NCBI RefSeq assembly: GCF_003265705.1
Contig: NW_020312775.1
Span: 393,074-457,073, forward strand
Reading direction: 5' to 3'
From: Callorhinus ursinus
Lineage: Eukaryota; Chordata; Mammalia; Carnivora; Otariidae
DNA length: 64,000 bases
Shown here: positions 34,376-46,642 of the stretch, one piece after another
How the letters are laid out: every line of letters starts with the position of its first letter
Position numbering within the stretch: position 1 is the first letter of the stretch
The notes under the pieces: generated by a model
What the model was told of the DNA's origin: nothing
What the model saw: the letters and a program-made list of their open reading frames with translations, nothing else
Database searches by the model: none
Position numbers and translations under genes: made by a program

Positions 34376-35809
34376 TGTTGTTTACTATTTTTAACAGCTT
34401 TATGGAAATAAAATTAACATACCATACAATTCATCCACTTAAAGTGTACAATTCAATGGTTTTTAGAATAGTCACATTCCCTTTTATTCTTCTCAATTAA
34501 TTTTTAAATCAATTTACCAACTTCTAAAAAAAATTTACCAACTTCCATATTCCAACCTTCAGGGACTTTGGTTAATACTGAATGAATTCTGCATATCAAA
34601 TCTTTTCAACTAGCAGGAACATGGTATAATATTTCATTGATCCCTAACTTGTTTTATTTCCATCATGGTTTTTAAATAATTTCCTTTAAGTAAATAAAGC
34701 TTTTTTTTTAACTTTGACCTTCTGTACTATATTTTCTTTTCTTTCCTTTTTTAAATTTTTAGTTGTTGTACAGTTGACATATAATATTTAGTTTCAGGTA
34801 TACAATATAGTGATTCAACAATTATATGCATTACAAAATGCTCAACATGATAAGTGTATTACAGTATTATTGACCATATTCCCTATGCTGTACTTTTCAT
34901 CCCTGTGACTTATTTATTTTAAAACTGGAAGGTTGTACCTCTTACTCCACTTCACCCATCTCCCTAGCCCCATTCTTTTTGGCACCCACCAGTTTGTTCT
35001 CTATATTTATGAGTTTGTTTCTGTCTTTGTTGTTGTTTGTTTGTTTTGTTTTTTAGTTTCCACAGATGGCATTTGTCTTTCTCTGTCTGGCTTATTTCAC
35101 TTAGCATGATACTCTCTGGGTCCACCCACCTTGTCACAAATGGTAAGATTCCATTCTTTTTTATGGCTGAGTAATATTTCACATCTGAATTTTATATCTA
35201 TATAAATAGATAAATCACATCTTGTTTGTCCATTCATCTAAAAATGGACACTCAGGTTGCTTCCATATCTTAGTTATTATAAACAATGCTGCAATAAATG
35301 TAGGAGTGCATATAACTTTTTAGATTAGTGTTTTCATTTTCTTTGGGTAAATACCCAGAAGTGGAATGACTGGATCATATGGTACTTCTATTTTTAGTTT
35401 TTTTTAAAGATTTTATTTATTTATATGAGAGACAGGGAGAAAGGGATAACACAGGTGGAGAGTGAGAGGGAGAAGCAGACTCCCCACTGAGCAGAGAGCC
35501 CACGGGGCTTGATCCTAGGACCCCGAGATCATGACCCGAGCCAAAGTTTCAACTGACTGAGCCACCCAGGTGCGCTATTTTTAGTTTTTTGAGGAACCTC
35601 CATACTGTTTTCCAAAGTGAATGTACCAATATATATCCCCACCAACAGTGCACAAGTTTCCCTTTTCTTCACATCCTTGTCAATACTTGTTATTTCTTGT
35701 CATTTTGAGACAAGCCATTCTGACCAGTGTGAGGTGGTATCTCATTGTGGCTTTGATTTGCATTTCCCCTGATGATAAGTGATGTTGAGCATCTTTTCAT
35801 GTGTCTGTT
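34376..35809 (-). mobile_element. Old L1 (3' UTR and ORF2 3' part), split by a SINE
   Basis: Two parts: 34380-34480 (ttaacagctttatggaaata) and 34742-35809 (attgaccatattccctatgc, cttatttcacttagcatgat, aatacccagaagtggaatga, cattgtggctttgatttgca). Interrupted at 35404-35574. Confidence 0.88.
35404..35574 (-). mobile_element. Can-SINE inside old L1
   Basis: TSD ctatttttagtttttt at 35388-35403 and 35575-35590; the L1 resumes immediately. Confidence 0.94.
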
Positions 35810-35827
35810 CTGCCACACATATTTTTT

Positions 35828-36015
35828 TTTAAAGATTTTTTTTATTTATTTATTGAGAGAGAGAGAATGATAGAGAGCATGAGAGGGAGGAGGGTCAGAG
35901 GGAGAAGCAGACTCCCTGCTCAGCAGGGAGCCCGATGTGGGACTCGATCCCGGGACTCCCGGATCATGACCTGAGCCGAAGGCAGTCGCTTAACCAACTG
36001 AGCCACCCAGGCGCC
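35828..36015 (-). mobile_element. Can-SINE, 18-bp perfect TSD
   Basis: TSD ctgccacacatatttttt at 35810-35827 and 36016-36033, at the edge of old L1 sequence. Confidence 0.95.
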
Positions 36016-36339
36016 CTGCCACACATATTTTTTACCAAACTGAGATCACATTGAAAATACAGTATTTTTCCTTGGTTTCTAAAAACTATATGTCACATCA
36101 AAAATATCTTTGAAAAATATTATTGTCAGCAATATCCCATTGTTTGGAATAACCCAATCTACACTTGTTGGTCTTTTAGATTGTATTCAATCCTTTTGTC
36201 CTTATAAATTCTGCTGCAATAAGAAACCTTGTAACATCTTTTCATATTTACATAATCTAATTTTGTTCATTTTGGCAATAGGTTTACTATTTTTGCTCAG
36301 AAATTGTTTCAACTAATATAAATTTTTTTAAATACAGAA

Positions 36340-37190
36340 GTATAAAGTGAAAGATCTCTAAAACCCCTATAGCCAGAGATAAACAGTTTGATGTATAATT
36401 TTCAAGATTTTTTTCTGTGCATATTTAGAATTACTAATAATATTTAAATTTTTAATTGAATGAAAATTACTGTGTATCATTCATAGTTTTATAATCCTCC
36501 TTTTGTCACATAATTTAATATTGTAGACACCTTTCATGCCTATAAATATAAGTTAAAACCATCATTTTACATGGCTTCATAACATTCCAATGTATAAATA
36601 TACCATAATATTTCTAACCACTCCCTAAAGTAATTTAGATTTTTTTCTATTTTTCCCTACTATGAGAAACTCTTCAATAAGCATCCTGTACATACATTGA
36701 GGTACACACTTGTTTCCTAGCAAAAGAATTGCTGGATGAATGTGTAAGTACATTTATAATTTTGATACTTGATATCAAATTACCTTAAGAAAAGCTGTAT
36801 GCATTACACTCAAATCAAGAGAAAATGAGAGAAACTATTTCTCACACTTTATCAACATGGAGTATTATTCTTTTTCATCTTAGTTAATCCATATGCAAAA
36901 AATATTATTTTGTTTGTAGATTACTAGTGAAATTGAGCATCTTTTCCTATGTTTATTTGCTATTTGTATTTCCACTTCTGTGAGTTTCCCGTGGAACGTT
37001 ATTTTCTTTTTCCCTTCGTAAGTTTTTTTTTTAATACTAAGGATATTAACTCTGACATTTTTGTTACACATATTTTCCCTGTTGGGTGTTTTGTTTTTTG
37101 CCTTTTACTTGGCCTATCAGGTAGAAAGCTGATATCATTTTGTTTTAATTTGTATTTATGATTACTGGCAAATTTGAGCATATCTTCATT
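36340..37190 (-). mobile_element. Old L1/HAL1-type 3' region
   Basis: ttttctgtgcatatttagaa, tggcttcataacattccaat, ttcctagcaaaagaattgct and gaaattgagcatcttttcct. Related to, but separate from, the element at 2235-3085. Confidence 0.65.
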
Positions 37191-38690
37191 GACATGTTTA
37201 GTGTAATGCTTTTTATTGAAGTATTATAAGTCACATATGAATTTGTTTTAAAATATATGCCATCAAACATGAATATCTTTTCAATTAAACAAAACATAAA
37301 AAAAACTGCTTCAAGCAGTAATAAAATCTGGTTAAAACTGAATATGTTTGTACAACATGAGAGGATAAAGCTTAAAATTTTCATATATTTAACTAATAAG
37401 ATGTTTCTTTATTTTTGTAATTCTAGGTCTTTTTTTTCCCTTCCTGGAAGAAATATATTTTCATTGCATAGATTATGAAACATCATAAAATGCAGAACAG
37501 CATAAAAGAAATTTAGCAAATTCTCTAGTGTTATAACAAATATTTTGGAACACTTTCATAATAAAAAATCAAGTGTCTACCTGAGTTACCTGATCTTATC
37601 CTCTGGAGTTAATAAGTTGCTGTTTATACTTTTTCCCATGCATGAATTTTGTACTTTGAGTTTTTTAATTGGACCACATTACACACATTCAACCTCAAAA
37701 TGTGACAGGGTGAAGGTAGTGAGAATTTTCCTTGAAAGTAGGTGTACAGGGAAGTTCAAGTTTTCCTGCCTGTCCTATTTTGGAGATGTTAGACAACTTG
37801 GTTAAGGTAAGAGGAAGCTATCTTTGTGGCAATATTATATTCTTAGATTTGGTTCCTTGAACCACCTCTTTTACCCAGTCTTACATTTCTAAGTTTGGGA
37901 TCCATTGTCCTTTTTTTCTTTCTTTTTTTTTCCAGTGGCTGTTTTGTGGTATGGGCTTGGATCTCACTCTTCAGAAGCGCAAAGGAAAAACTCTTATGTA
38001 AAACAAAGGGGTAAGATAAGAGACCAGGGAAACACGGGAATGGGGTGAGTGGTGACTTCATTCCCTTATCCTAAATTCCATGTGTGGGGTACACAACTCA
38101 GTTGAATGAAAAGGTTATAATTGTCTTATTCCCTTCCCCCAACCCATCAGGGCACTCATTCCACCACATAGAAATGACACTGATTCACAGTTAAAATAGA
38201 AACATATGTATATTTTTCTTCTCTCCACATTCTCCAGATCATGCTGTCCCTCAAATATATTCACACCTGTAGGTCACAGTCTCCTGCCTCCTCCACTGTC
38301 AGTAGGGTAAAGCTTTGTCAGATTCCTGACTCTCAGCAGATCCACCCTCAGAAATTATGATTCCCTCTTCCTTTTCCCTTCCAATGTACCACTCAGCTTC
38401 TGTCTTCCCAGGGCCACTGAGGCTGGAAGGAAAAGGGGCCAAGGCCCCAAGTCAGGAAGTGAATGCACCATCCCCACTGGACGATGAGGAGGCACTGGAT
38501 GGCTTCTGATGAGCATTTTTCCGAGCCCAGTAGATCAATACAGAAGAGCAGGTGGGTGGCAGAATCCACCTTTGGGAGAAGGCTGTTTCTGGGCAAGAAC
38601 TGGAAATCACAGGTTCTGTTCAGTCCAGCAGTTTTAGGCATGGAAAGAGTTAGTCATAGAGTAAAGTGGTTCGTGGGGTAGATCGTTTTT
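37191..38690. other. No recognised gene
   Basis: About 1.5 kb of single-copy-looking sequence, AT-rich to 37850 then more balanced. Frames up to 86 aa show no domain I recognise. Confidence 0.4.
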
Positions 38691-38710
38691 CTAAAAGAAT
38701 TAATTTAAGG

Positions 38711-38903
38711 GGGGCGCCTGGGTGGCTCAGTCGTTAAGCATCTGCCTTTGGCTCAGGTCATAATCCTGGGGTGCTGGAATCGAGCCCCGCATCGGGCTCC
38801 CTGCCCCGCAGGAAGCCTGCTTCTCCCTCTCCCACTCCCCCTGCTTGTGTTCCCTCTCTCACTGTCTCTCTCTCTGTCAAAAAATAAATAAAATCTTTAA
38901 AAA
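38711..38903 (+). mobile_element. Young Can-SINE
   Basis: Head ggcgcctgggtggctcagtc. TSD aaaagaat(t/g)aatttaagg at 38693-38710 and 38904-38921. A third similar block, ctaaaagaattaatttaa, lies at 38934-38951. Confidence 0.94.
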
Positions 38904-39068
38904 AAAAGAATGAATTTAAGGACTTTAAGATTCTAAAAGAATTAATTTAAAGCCTCCAGGCAAAATGAGAAGAGTTGCCTTTATTAAGGGCTGGGCAAAG
39001 GGCTTCTGAGAAATTACCCCTGCTCCCTGTGAACAGCTGGGGAAGAAGATGGAAAGAGGGCCCTTGGA

Positions 39069-39904
39069 ACAGACACATGAAGAAATGCTCCACATTACTG
39101 TCATGAGGAAAATACAAATCAAAACCACAATGAGATACCACCTCACACCAGTCAGAATGGCTAAAATTAACAAGACAGGAAACAACAAATGTTGGCGAGG
39201 ATGTGGAGAAAGGGGAACCTTCTTACACTGTTGGTGGAAATACAAGCTGGTACAGCCTCTCTGGAAAACAGTATGGAGGTTCCTCAAGAAGTTAAAAATA
39301 AAGCTACCACACGACCCAGCAATTGCACTACTAGGTAATTACCCAAAGGATACAAACATGATCTGAAGGGGCACCTGCACCTCAGTGTTTATACAAACAA
39401 TGTCCACAATAGCCAAACTGTGGAAAGAACCAAGATGTCCACTGACAGATGAATGGATAAAGAAGATGTGGTTCATATATACAATAGAATATTACTCAGC
39501 CATCAGAAAGGATGAATACCCACCATTTGCATCAACATGAATGAAACTGTAGGGTATTACACTAAAAGAAATAAGTCAATTAGAGAAAGACAATTTTATG
39601 GTTTCACTCATAGGTGGACTATAAGAAATAGCACAGAGGACCATAGGGGAAGGGAGGGAAACTGAATGGGAAGAAATCAGAGAGGGAGACAAACCATGAG
39701 AGACTTTTAACTCCGGGAAACAAACTGAGGGTTGTGGAAAGGGAGGTGGGTGAGGGGATGGGGAAGCTAGGTGATGGGCATTAAGTAGAGCACGTGACGT
39801 GATGAGCACTGGGTGTTATATGCAACTAATGAATCATTGAACACTACACCAAAAACTAATGATGTACTATATGTTGGCTAATTGAATTTAAATTAAAAAA
39901 AAAA
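39069..39904 (+). mobile_element. Young L1, 5'-truncated (836 bp), perfect 18-bp TSD
   Basis: Covers the ORF2 C-terminus and 3' UTR and ends in an A-rich tail. The TSD ggaaagagggcccttgga is identical at 39051-39068 and 39905-39922. Part of ORF2 remains open (to 39366) before a stop. Confidence 0.95.
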
Positions 39905-39922
39905 GGAAAGAGGGCCCTTGGA

Positions 39923-40960
39923 TGAAGTCTCTCCTCAAGGGCCCTGAGGCAAGAGGAACCTATGCTTAGCATAAGCCACCCAAAGCAAGAGTAAGGATTT
40001 GTGGTAAAGCCCAGAAGGAGATAACCACATGTGGTAAAGCAGTGGTTGGACACTTTTGATGAACGCTACAGCGCTTCTCTTCCCTCCTGATGTGCTGGCA
40101 GAAAAGAATCACAACTCACTCTTCAGTACAAAATGAGGAACACTAAATTCATCTGCCAGTGATCGAAGTTCTAGGAAAATTAACAGTAGCTCCTCCACCC
40201 GAGGCTGAACTGAAAGCCCAGAGGCTGAGGAGCAGGTCTGTATGCTAGGGTAATAAGGGAGGTTTCAGGGTGAACACCACTGGCAGGTAATAATGAAGCT
40301 GCCCCGTTGCCAGGTCAACAGACATTGAACTCCTCTGGTCAGACTCCCTTTAAACCTCTGGCCCAAATCACCCATCACTGTGAATTTAAACTGAGTGAAG
40401 AGGGGACAACAACCTGAAGGGCTCATGGCTGTGGGAAGGCTCCTCTTCCAACACAAAATGATGAACTCCCTGATGTTGGCAAAGTGAAGAGAGCATCCTC
40501 TTTGAATGAAATATCCATCCATCACAGTGGGTGGTTGGTCAGATATGATTCCCTATCACTGTTTGATATTGCAGCTAATTCTTTCTCTTCTGCTCCTCGT
40601 CACCTTAGCGTCACGCATGGCCTTCCACATTTGGAAACAACTTTGGGCAACTTAACCCCAGGAGATGCAGCCTCTTTAAGATGAAAGACTCTCAAACTCA
40701 ATTGTCATCTGCAGCCCTCAGAAGAAAAGAACAAAGAACACGCTGAAAGGGGAGACGATCATGTAGTTCACTAACATCGCCTTTTGGTACCGAACAGCTG
40801 GCTTTGGCTTTTGTTCACAAAACCATGGATCTCCTCAGCGTTTGACATAAGAGCAGAAAACATAAAGAAACAGCAAGTTTATTTGTGTCTGCCTCTGAGT
40901 GTTTTTGTCATTATCTACCTAAAAGTTTCTCAGTTTGTACAGGTGTTGTAAGTAACTTTT
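39923..40960. other. No recognised gene
   Basis: Non-repeat sequence of near-average GC; frames up to 86 aa (40265-40525, minus) have no recognisable domain. Confidence 0.4.
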
Positions 40961-40964
40961 TCCA

Positions 40965-41165
40965 TAAATACTCTTTACTGTGTGACAGGGAATGTGGTAA
41001 GTGCTCTTCTTACATCATCTAATCCTCACCACAAGCCTATGAGGTAGGTACCATTTTTATGCCTGCTTTACCCAAGAGGAAATGGAGGCTGGAGGGTTTG
41101 TCCACAGCACCAGCTAATTTTAAGTGGCAAGGATGGGACTCATACTCAGACCATATAACCTCCAG
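40965..41165 (-). mobile_element. MIR
   Basis: acatcatctaatcctcacca, cctatgaggtaggtaccatt, aagaggaaatggaggctgg and gggactcatactcagac: reverse-complement MIR. Confidence 0.8.
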
Positions 41166-41499
41166 AAATACAATCCCAACCTCTAGGATATTCCCTGGGG
41201 GACAGAGAATGTGACAGTTTTCTGTAGTCCTAACCATATGACTTGGGGACATGGGATAATTTCTCCTGGTTACCCCAACTTTCCCTTAGCTTAACATAAA
41301 CTCTTTTGGGACTGTAACCTAGTGCAGACTCAACCAAACCTCTTAGCATTTCATAAGTAACCTCATGACACTTGTATAGAGTAGAGGAATCCTTTACACA
41401 TAGCAAATAATGCTTTATTTTATTCATTTCATTTTATTTTTAAGATTGTTTTTTGGAACATATTCCTTTGCAAGTTCATGTGGAAGTTATTTAAAAGAT

Positions 41500-42122
41500 A
41501 ACAAAATGTAGGTTCCTTGAGATTTTCTGCATAGGCACTCATGTCATCTGCAAATAGGTAGTTTTCTTTCTGATCTGCAATGCCTTTATTGCCTTTTCTT
41601 GCCTTATCACAATGGCTCCAGCACTGTGTTGAATAAGATTAGAAAGACTGTAAAACCTTGCCTTGCTCCTGATTTTAGGGCAATAAGCAGTCAGTCTCTC
41701 ACCATTGAGTACAATGTTAGTTGTAGTTTTTTGTAGATGCTCTATATCAAGCTGAAGAACTTCCCCTTCTCTTAACTTGTTGAGAGTTTTTTCATGAATG
41801 GGTATTGGATTTTGCCAGATTTTTCTTACCTCTGTCAATGATACAATAATATTTTTCTCCTTTAGACTCTCCATATGGTAGATTACACTGTTTTATTTTT
41901 GTCATTATCTAACTAAAAGTTTCTCATTTTATACAGGCTTTGTACAGGTTTTTGAAACAGTCTTGCATCCTTGGAATAAACCACACTTGATCATGGTATA
42001 TAATTCTTTTTAAATATTGCTGAATTCTATTTGTTAATATTTTGTTAAAGATTTTTGTCCTTATATTCATAAGGGATATTGGTTTGTAGTTTCTTGTTTC
42101 TTTCCTTTTTCTTTCTTTCTTT

Positions 42123-42166
<44 letters not shown>

Positions 42167-42569
42167 TNNNNNNNNNNNNNNNNNNNNNNNNNNNNNNNNN
42201 NNNNNNNNNNNNNNNNNNNNNNNNNNNNNNNNNNNNNNNNNNNNNNNNNNNNNNNNNNNNNNNNNNNNNNNNNNNNNNNNNNNNNNNNNNNNNNNNNNNN
42301 NNNNNNNNNNNNNNNNNNNNNNNNNNNNNNNNNNNNNNNNNNNNNNNNNNNNNNNNNNNNNNNNNNNNNNNNNNNNNNNNNNNNNNNNNNNNNNNNNNNN
42401 NNNNNNNNNNNNNNNNNNNNNNNNNNNNNNNNNNNNNNNNNNNNNNNNNNNNNNNNNNNNNNNNNNNNNNNNNNNNNNNNNNNNNNNNNNNNNNNNNNNN
42501 NNNNNNNNNNNNNNNNNNNNNNNNNNNNNNNNNNNNNNNNNNNNNNNNNNNNNNNNNNNNNNNNNNNTT

Positions 42570-42609
<40 letters not shown>

Positions 42610-42830
42610 TGGTACTGTTTTTGTATTGGTCTGGTATCAGGGTAATATTAGCTTCATAAAATGAAAGTGTCCTCTTCTCTTCTATTTTCTGGAATTGGTG
42701 TTAATTATTCTTTAAAATTTTGGTAGAATTCTCTCACAAGCTCTTCTGGACAAATTAGTGTGATTCAGCCCAGTTTTGTTTTTAATGATTTTTGTTTGTC
42801 TCTGTCACTGAGGTTTCTTCTTCCATTTTT
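41500..42830 (-). mobile_element. Old L1 ORF2 (RT region), interrupted by a microsatellite and gap
   Basis: gcactcatgtcatctgcaaa (reverse of the RT active-site region), gcaatgcctttattgccttt, ttgcatccttggaataaacc, aagggatattggtttgtag, then after the gap cttcataaaatgaaagtgtc. The 111-aa minus frame at 41539-41874 is part of RT. Confidence 0.85.
42085..42611. repeat. (TTTC)n microsatellite with assembly gap
   Basis: Tetranucleotide TTTC runs flank exactly 400 N at 42168-42567. The true length is unknown; the repeat sits inside old L1 ORF2. Confidence 0.97.
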
Positions 42831-44070
42831 TTTCATTCTTAAAATGGGTGTTTTGTTGTAATTTTACATCCACCCCAAAACTTAAGGTGTTTCACTTAGT
42901 GGGACTGTTGATCTGGCACCTTCCTCTTCAGAACTGTAGGGAGCTATATCCATAACCCGATGCCCTGTGAGAGGAGTCACAGGGACAGATAGAGCAGAGA
43001 GTTTCTCTGGGATGCTCTAAGGGCTCAAGTTTTCTCTTGGGTCCCCTCTATTATGGCTGCCTGGAGAGTGCTGGATTTTGGACTCCTTCTCTCAGGCTGG
43101 CCTACACAACAAAACAGACACTACAGTAAAGGTAAATCAATCTGAAACTTAGAAGCATAAGACTTAGAAGCATAAGTAAGGGTGGTGCAGGGAACCAAAC
43201 TCAGGAATATAAAGTTGCCATGGGACAACTTCTTCCTGCCCTTATCAAATACCAAGCTGAATTCAGAATGTAAAACATAGTGTTTGGTTGGACATTGGTA
43301 TCATAGTTGAAAAAAGTCAGAGGAAGATCCGAGAGAAATGTAATTTATACTGGCAATCTCTCTCTCTTGCATTTTTTAAAAATTCTCCCTTTAAAAAAGA
43401 ACATTGATTATCAATTTTTCCTTTGTTATTGTTTCAAATTACAAAAGTATTCATTGTGATAAGAATTCAAAGGGTAAAAGCATATAATGTAAAAAGTGAA
43501 TTTCTTCCCTCCTTTTTCTGCCCTTTCTCTTCTTTTTTCCAGCCTCTCTCCCTTCCAACTTCATGCTGAGCTTACCCACATTCCCATTCCCTTGCTCTTC
43601 TTCCCCATCTCTTTCCATAAGAGTTCTAAACAATTTTCAAAGTAAGCCCAGGCTTTCAGAAAGGTAAGCTCTACTAACATCTACTTATAGCATCTGGCTG
43701 AGCCACACCATTTTCACACTAACTTAACCACATAAAACCATTCTGGCAAACTTTCTAACATTTTAGTTAAAAAATATACTCTTAGCCCTTGTTGAATTAT
43801 AATTTGAAGTGGAATGTTAATATGTGGAAGACTGCTAATAAGATGGTTTTGGCAGTAAACTTTGAGGAAGAAAACTTTTCTAACTTTACTGCCTCCCCCA
43901 TTAGCTGGCATTTAAAGCAGGATAATCTGAATGGTCAATCATCTGCACAGGCATTCCTTTGTTCCTTTACTTCCCAGTTAAAGGAGTTAGAATATTTCTG
44001 TTAAACAAACATGCCTCAGGCTTTGGAGTCAGTTATAACCCTCCTGTTTCTCAAGTACATAAGTAGCAAA
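42831..44070. other. No recognised gene; possible L1-tail debris
   Basis: A stretch at about 43410-43620 (caaattacaaaagtattcat, aatgtaaaaagtgaatttct) resembles old L1/HAL1 tail sequence. The rest is unassigned. Confidence 0.35.
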
Positions 44071-44074
44071 GGTG

Positions 44075-44365
44075 AAGTGGTTCATTTTATGGATTCGGGA
44101 GCCATACTTCCTGCCTGTCTGCCTGCCTACTTGTCTACTGGTTTACCTTTCAAATTCCAGAACTACCATTTACTAGCTTGCGTAATGTTGGATAAGGCAG
44201 CTAACTTCAGTGTTCATCAACTTGTTCTTCACTGAAATGGTGATAACTGTGGCAATATGTATCTAGAGGTTTGTTGTGAGGGTTACATGAGTTATTATAT
44301 GGAAAACACTTTAAACAGGGCCTGTCCCACAGTAAGTCCCATACAAGTATCAGCTATCATAGTGA
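44075..44365 (+). mobile_element. MIR
   Basis: gaagtggttcattttatgga, ccatttactagcttgcgtaa, gttgtgagggttacatgagt and acagggcctgtcccacagta. Confidence 0.75.
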
Positions 44366-46415
44366 TTCAATAGAAAATATCTAGTATCTTATATTTGGCA
44401 GAGGGACCAGAGAGTCTTTTATATGGTCATGGCTTATATGGAATATAAAAGTGTAAGATAGACATTCACTAAGCAAGAAAGGATCAAACTGTCATTCCCA
44501 TGCAGCCAGGGAAAAGGGCAAAGTCATAGCAATTATTTATTTATTTATTTGACGTCTCCTGATAATAGTGCATTCACTCTTCCCATCCTCATTCCACTTG
44601 ATGATTTGCATGGCTATAGTGAAAACCGAATTCCTGGCAATGGAACTGATGAAACAGGCTAACAATATTTATGATAACTCCTCTGAGGCAATCCAACTTG
44701 GACTGGGAGTGTACCTCACTTCTGTAGCATGGAAGCATGCTATACTGACAGCAAAAAGAATTTGCCTGCCAATTGTCTCTCTCAATTTATATTATCTGAA
44801 GGCCCTAGAAGCCACAGCTACTCTTTAGGGAAGAATACTTCAATCCATCTCCCACTTGAATCTCAACACCTTCTCCCCAGTTATATCCTGACATTATACT
44901 AACATGCCCGCCTATTCTCTTAGATTGACAGGTACTTCCTATCTTGCTTTAATCTTGACTCAGTCTGGATTCATGCATTATGGCCCTCTCAATAGTACCT
45001 TCAATTCCATGAGCTCATTGCCATTTTAATTCACATGCATCTGTCACTCCCCAGATCAGTTTTCTCTGTTGCTGTTCCAAGGGGCTCCCAAACTCTACTA
45101 CCACTGCAGTTACTGCCACTGGAGAAAATCCTGACAGGGTGCTTGGGGGCTTCATTTACACATTCAATATTCAGCTGGGCTCTGTCCCATCCTATAACCA
45201 TTTTCCTTTGTTCTAATAATTTCTCTGTACTGTGGTCTATGGAAGAACAGAGCACTTGGGATTTCACAAATGAAAAACCCCTCCCTATTATGATGGCATT
45301 GTAATGATTTACATAATTTGATCCAAGTGCTGTGTTACTGAATTAGATGCCTCCTCACTGATGTTAACACATGCATAATTTTGCATCCATTCTTCTACCT
45401 TAGCTGTATGTAAAATAATATTTTTGAAATATTAACCTGTATTCTTATAGCTTTTCTGGGTATTTCACTCTTGTGTTTTCCTGCCATTCATGTAGATATC
45501 CGTGCTTCAGTGAAGGTTTGTAGCAGGGTTTCCTGGTTTTTGTGTTTCCATAAAAACCTGAGCCCATTATTCTGGGAGCCTCTGAGGCAAACAACAAGAA
45601 TAATAAGGAGAAGGATTTTCCAAGATTAGAGAAAAACCCTCCCCCAGCCCAGTGGAGGAGAGAAGGAAAGGAAGTAATAAGAGCAGAGATTCCAGAGAGG
45701 AAATGAATGCAGGTTGTGTTGAGGTGGATGGGGCCCTAGACAACCCTCCAGAGTTCCTGTGCTTTGGCATGGAAAGGAAGCATCTGACAGAGGTTTTAGA
45801 GTTGAAGGGGCCATCAGACAGGAATGAAGGGACTTTCAGTAGCAATCTCCTAGAGCCAATGACCCAGACCTGTGTGACCTATGACTCAAGGACCAGATTT
45901 CCACCCACTTCCAACCAATATCTTTGCTCCCTTCTTGTTTTAGCACTGAAATTTAAACACAACCTTGATAGAAGGAAAGAACCCAAACTCTGTGATTAAA
46001 TTTTTGCCACTTCAGAGGAGTGATAGGCTCAAAATGGAAATTAAGTTGAATTAGTAAAAAGGTTTTTATTTATTGCTCATTAAATTATATTCTTAAAAGA
46101 AAAAGTAACTTGGCACACTTGAGCATATAAATGGCTTGCACACTCAAGTTTGTGAGCACTGCTTTTTAGTAGAGCTCTCTCTCCCTTACTAATATTTTTA
46201 ATACAATACAGACAACCATATAAAACAGTGGCTTTCAAACTGTGTTCCATAGAGCTCTAAGTTACAAGCAAGTTTCTTATAAGTCTGGGAAGAGATTGAA
46301 GATATAGCAAGTAAGTAGGAGTTTGGACATCCCCCAGCACAGCTTTCTCCAGAGTACTTTCCCTTTTATCTGTTTATTATGAAGATTATTATAATAGTCC
46401 CTTTAAGGAGAAGAT
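44366..46415. other. No recognised gene (2 kb)
   Basis: Single-copy-looking sequence. The longest frame is 115 codons (45652-45999, plus) with no recognisable domain. A faint hAT/MER-like phrase (gtggctttcaaactgtgttc) occurs near 46228. Confidence 0.4.
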
Positions 46416-46436
46416 TCAACAGCTCAGAAAATTTGA

Positions 46437-46624
46437 GATTTTATTTATTTATGAGAGAGAGAGAGAGCGTACAAGCAAGGGGAGGAGCAGAGGGACAGGG
46501 ACAAGCAGACTCCGCACTGAGTGTGGACCCTGACACGGGTCTCAATCCCAGGATCCTGAGATCATGACCTGAGTCAAAATCAAGAGTTGGCTGCTCAACT
46601 GACTGAGCCACCCAGGTGCCCCTA
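46437..46624 (-). mobile_element. Older Can-SINE
   Basis: Diverged reverse-complement SINE; imperfect TSD agctcagaaaatttga / aactcagaaaaattga. Confidence 0.9.
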
Positions 46625-46642
46625 GCAACTCAGAAAAATTGA

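Noticed and set aside
42079..42645. 188-aa ORF
   Set aside because: Consists of the TTTC microsatellite and 400 N.
46200..46290. MER5/hAT-like terminal phrase (also near 26385)
   Set aside because: Match too short and one-sided to support a DNA transposon call.
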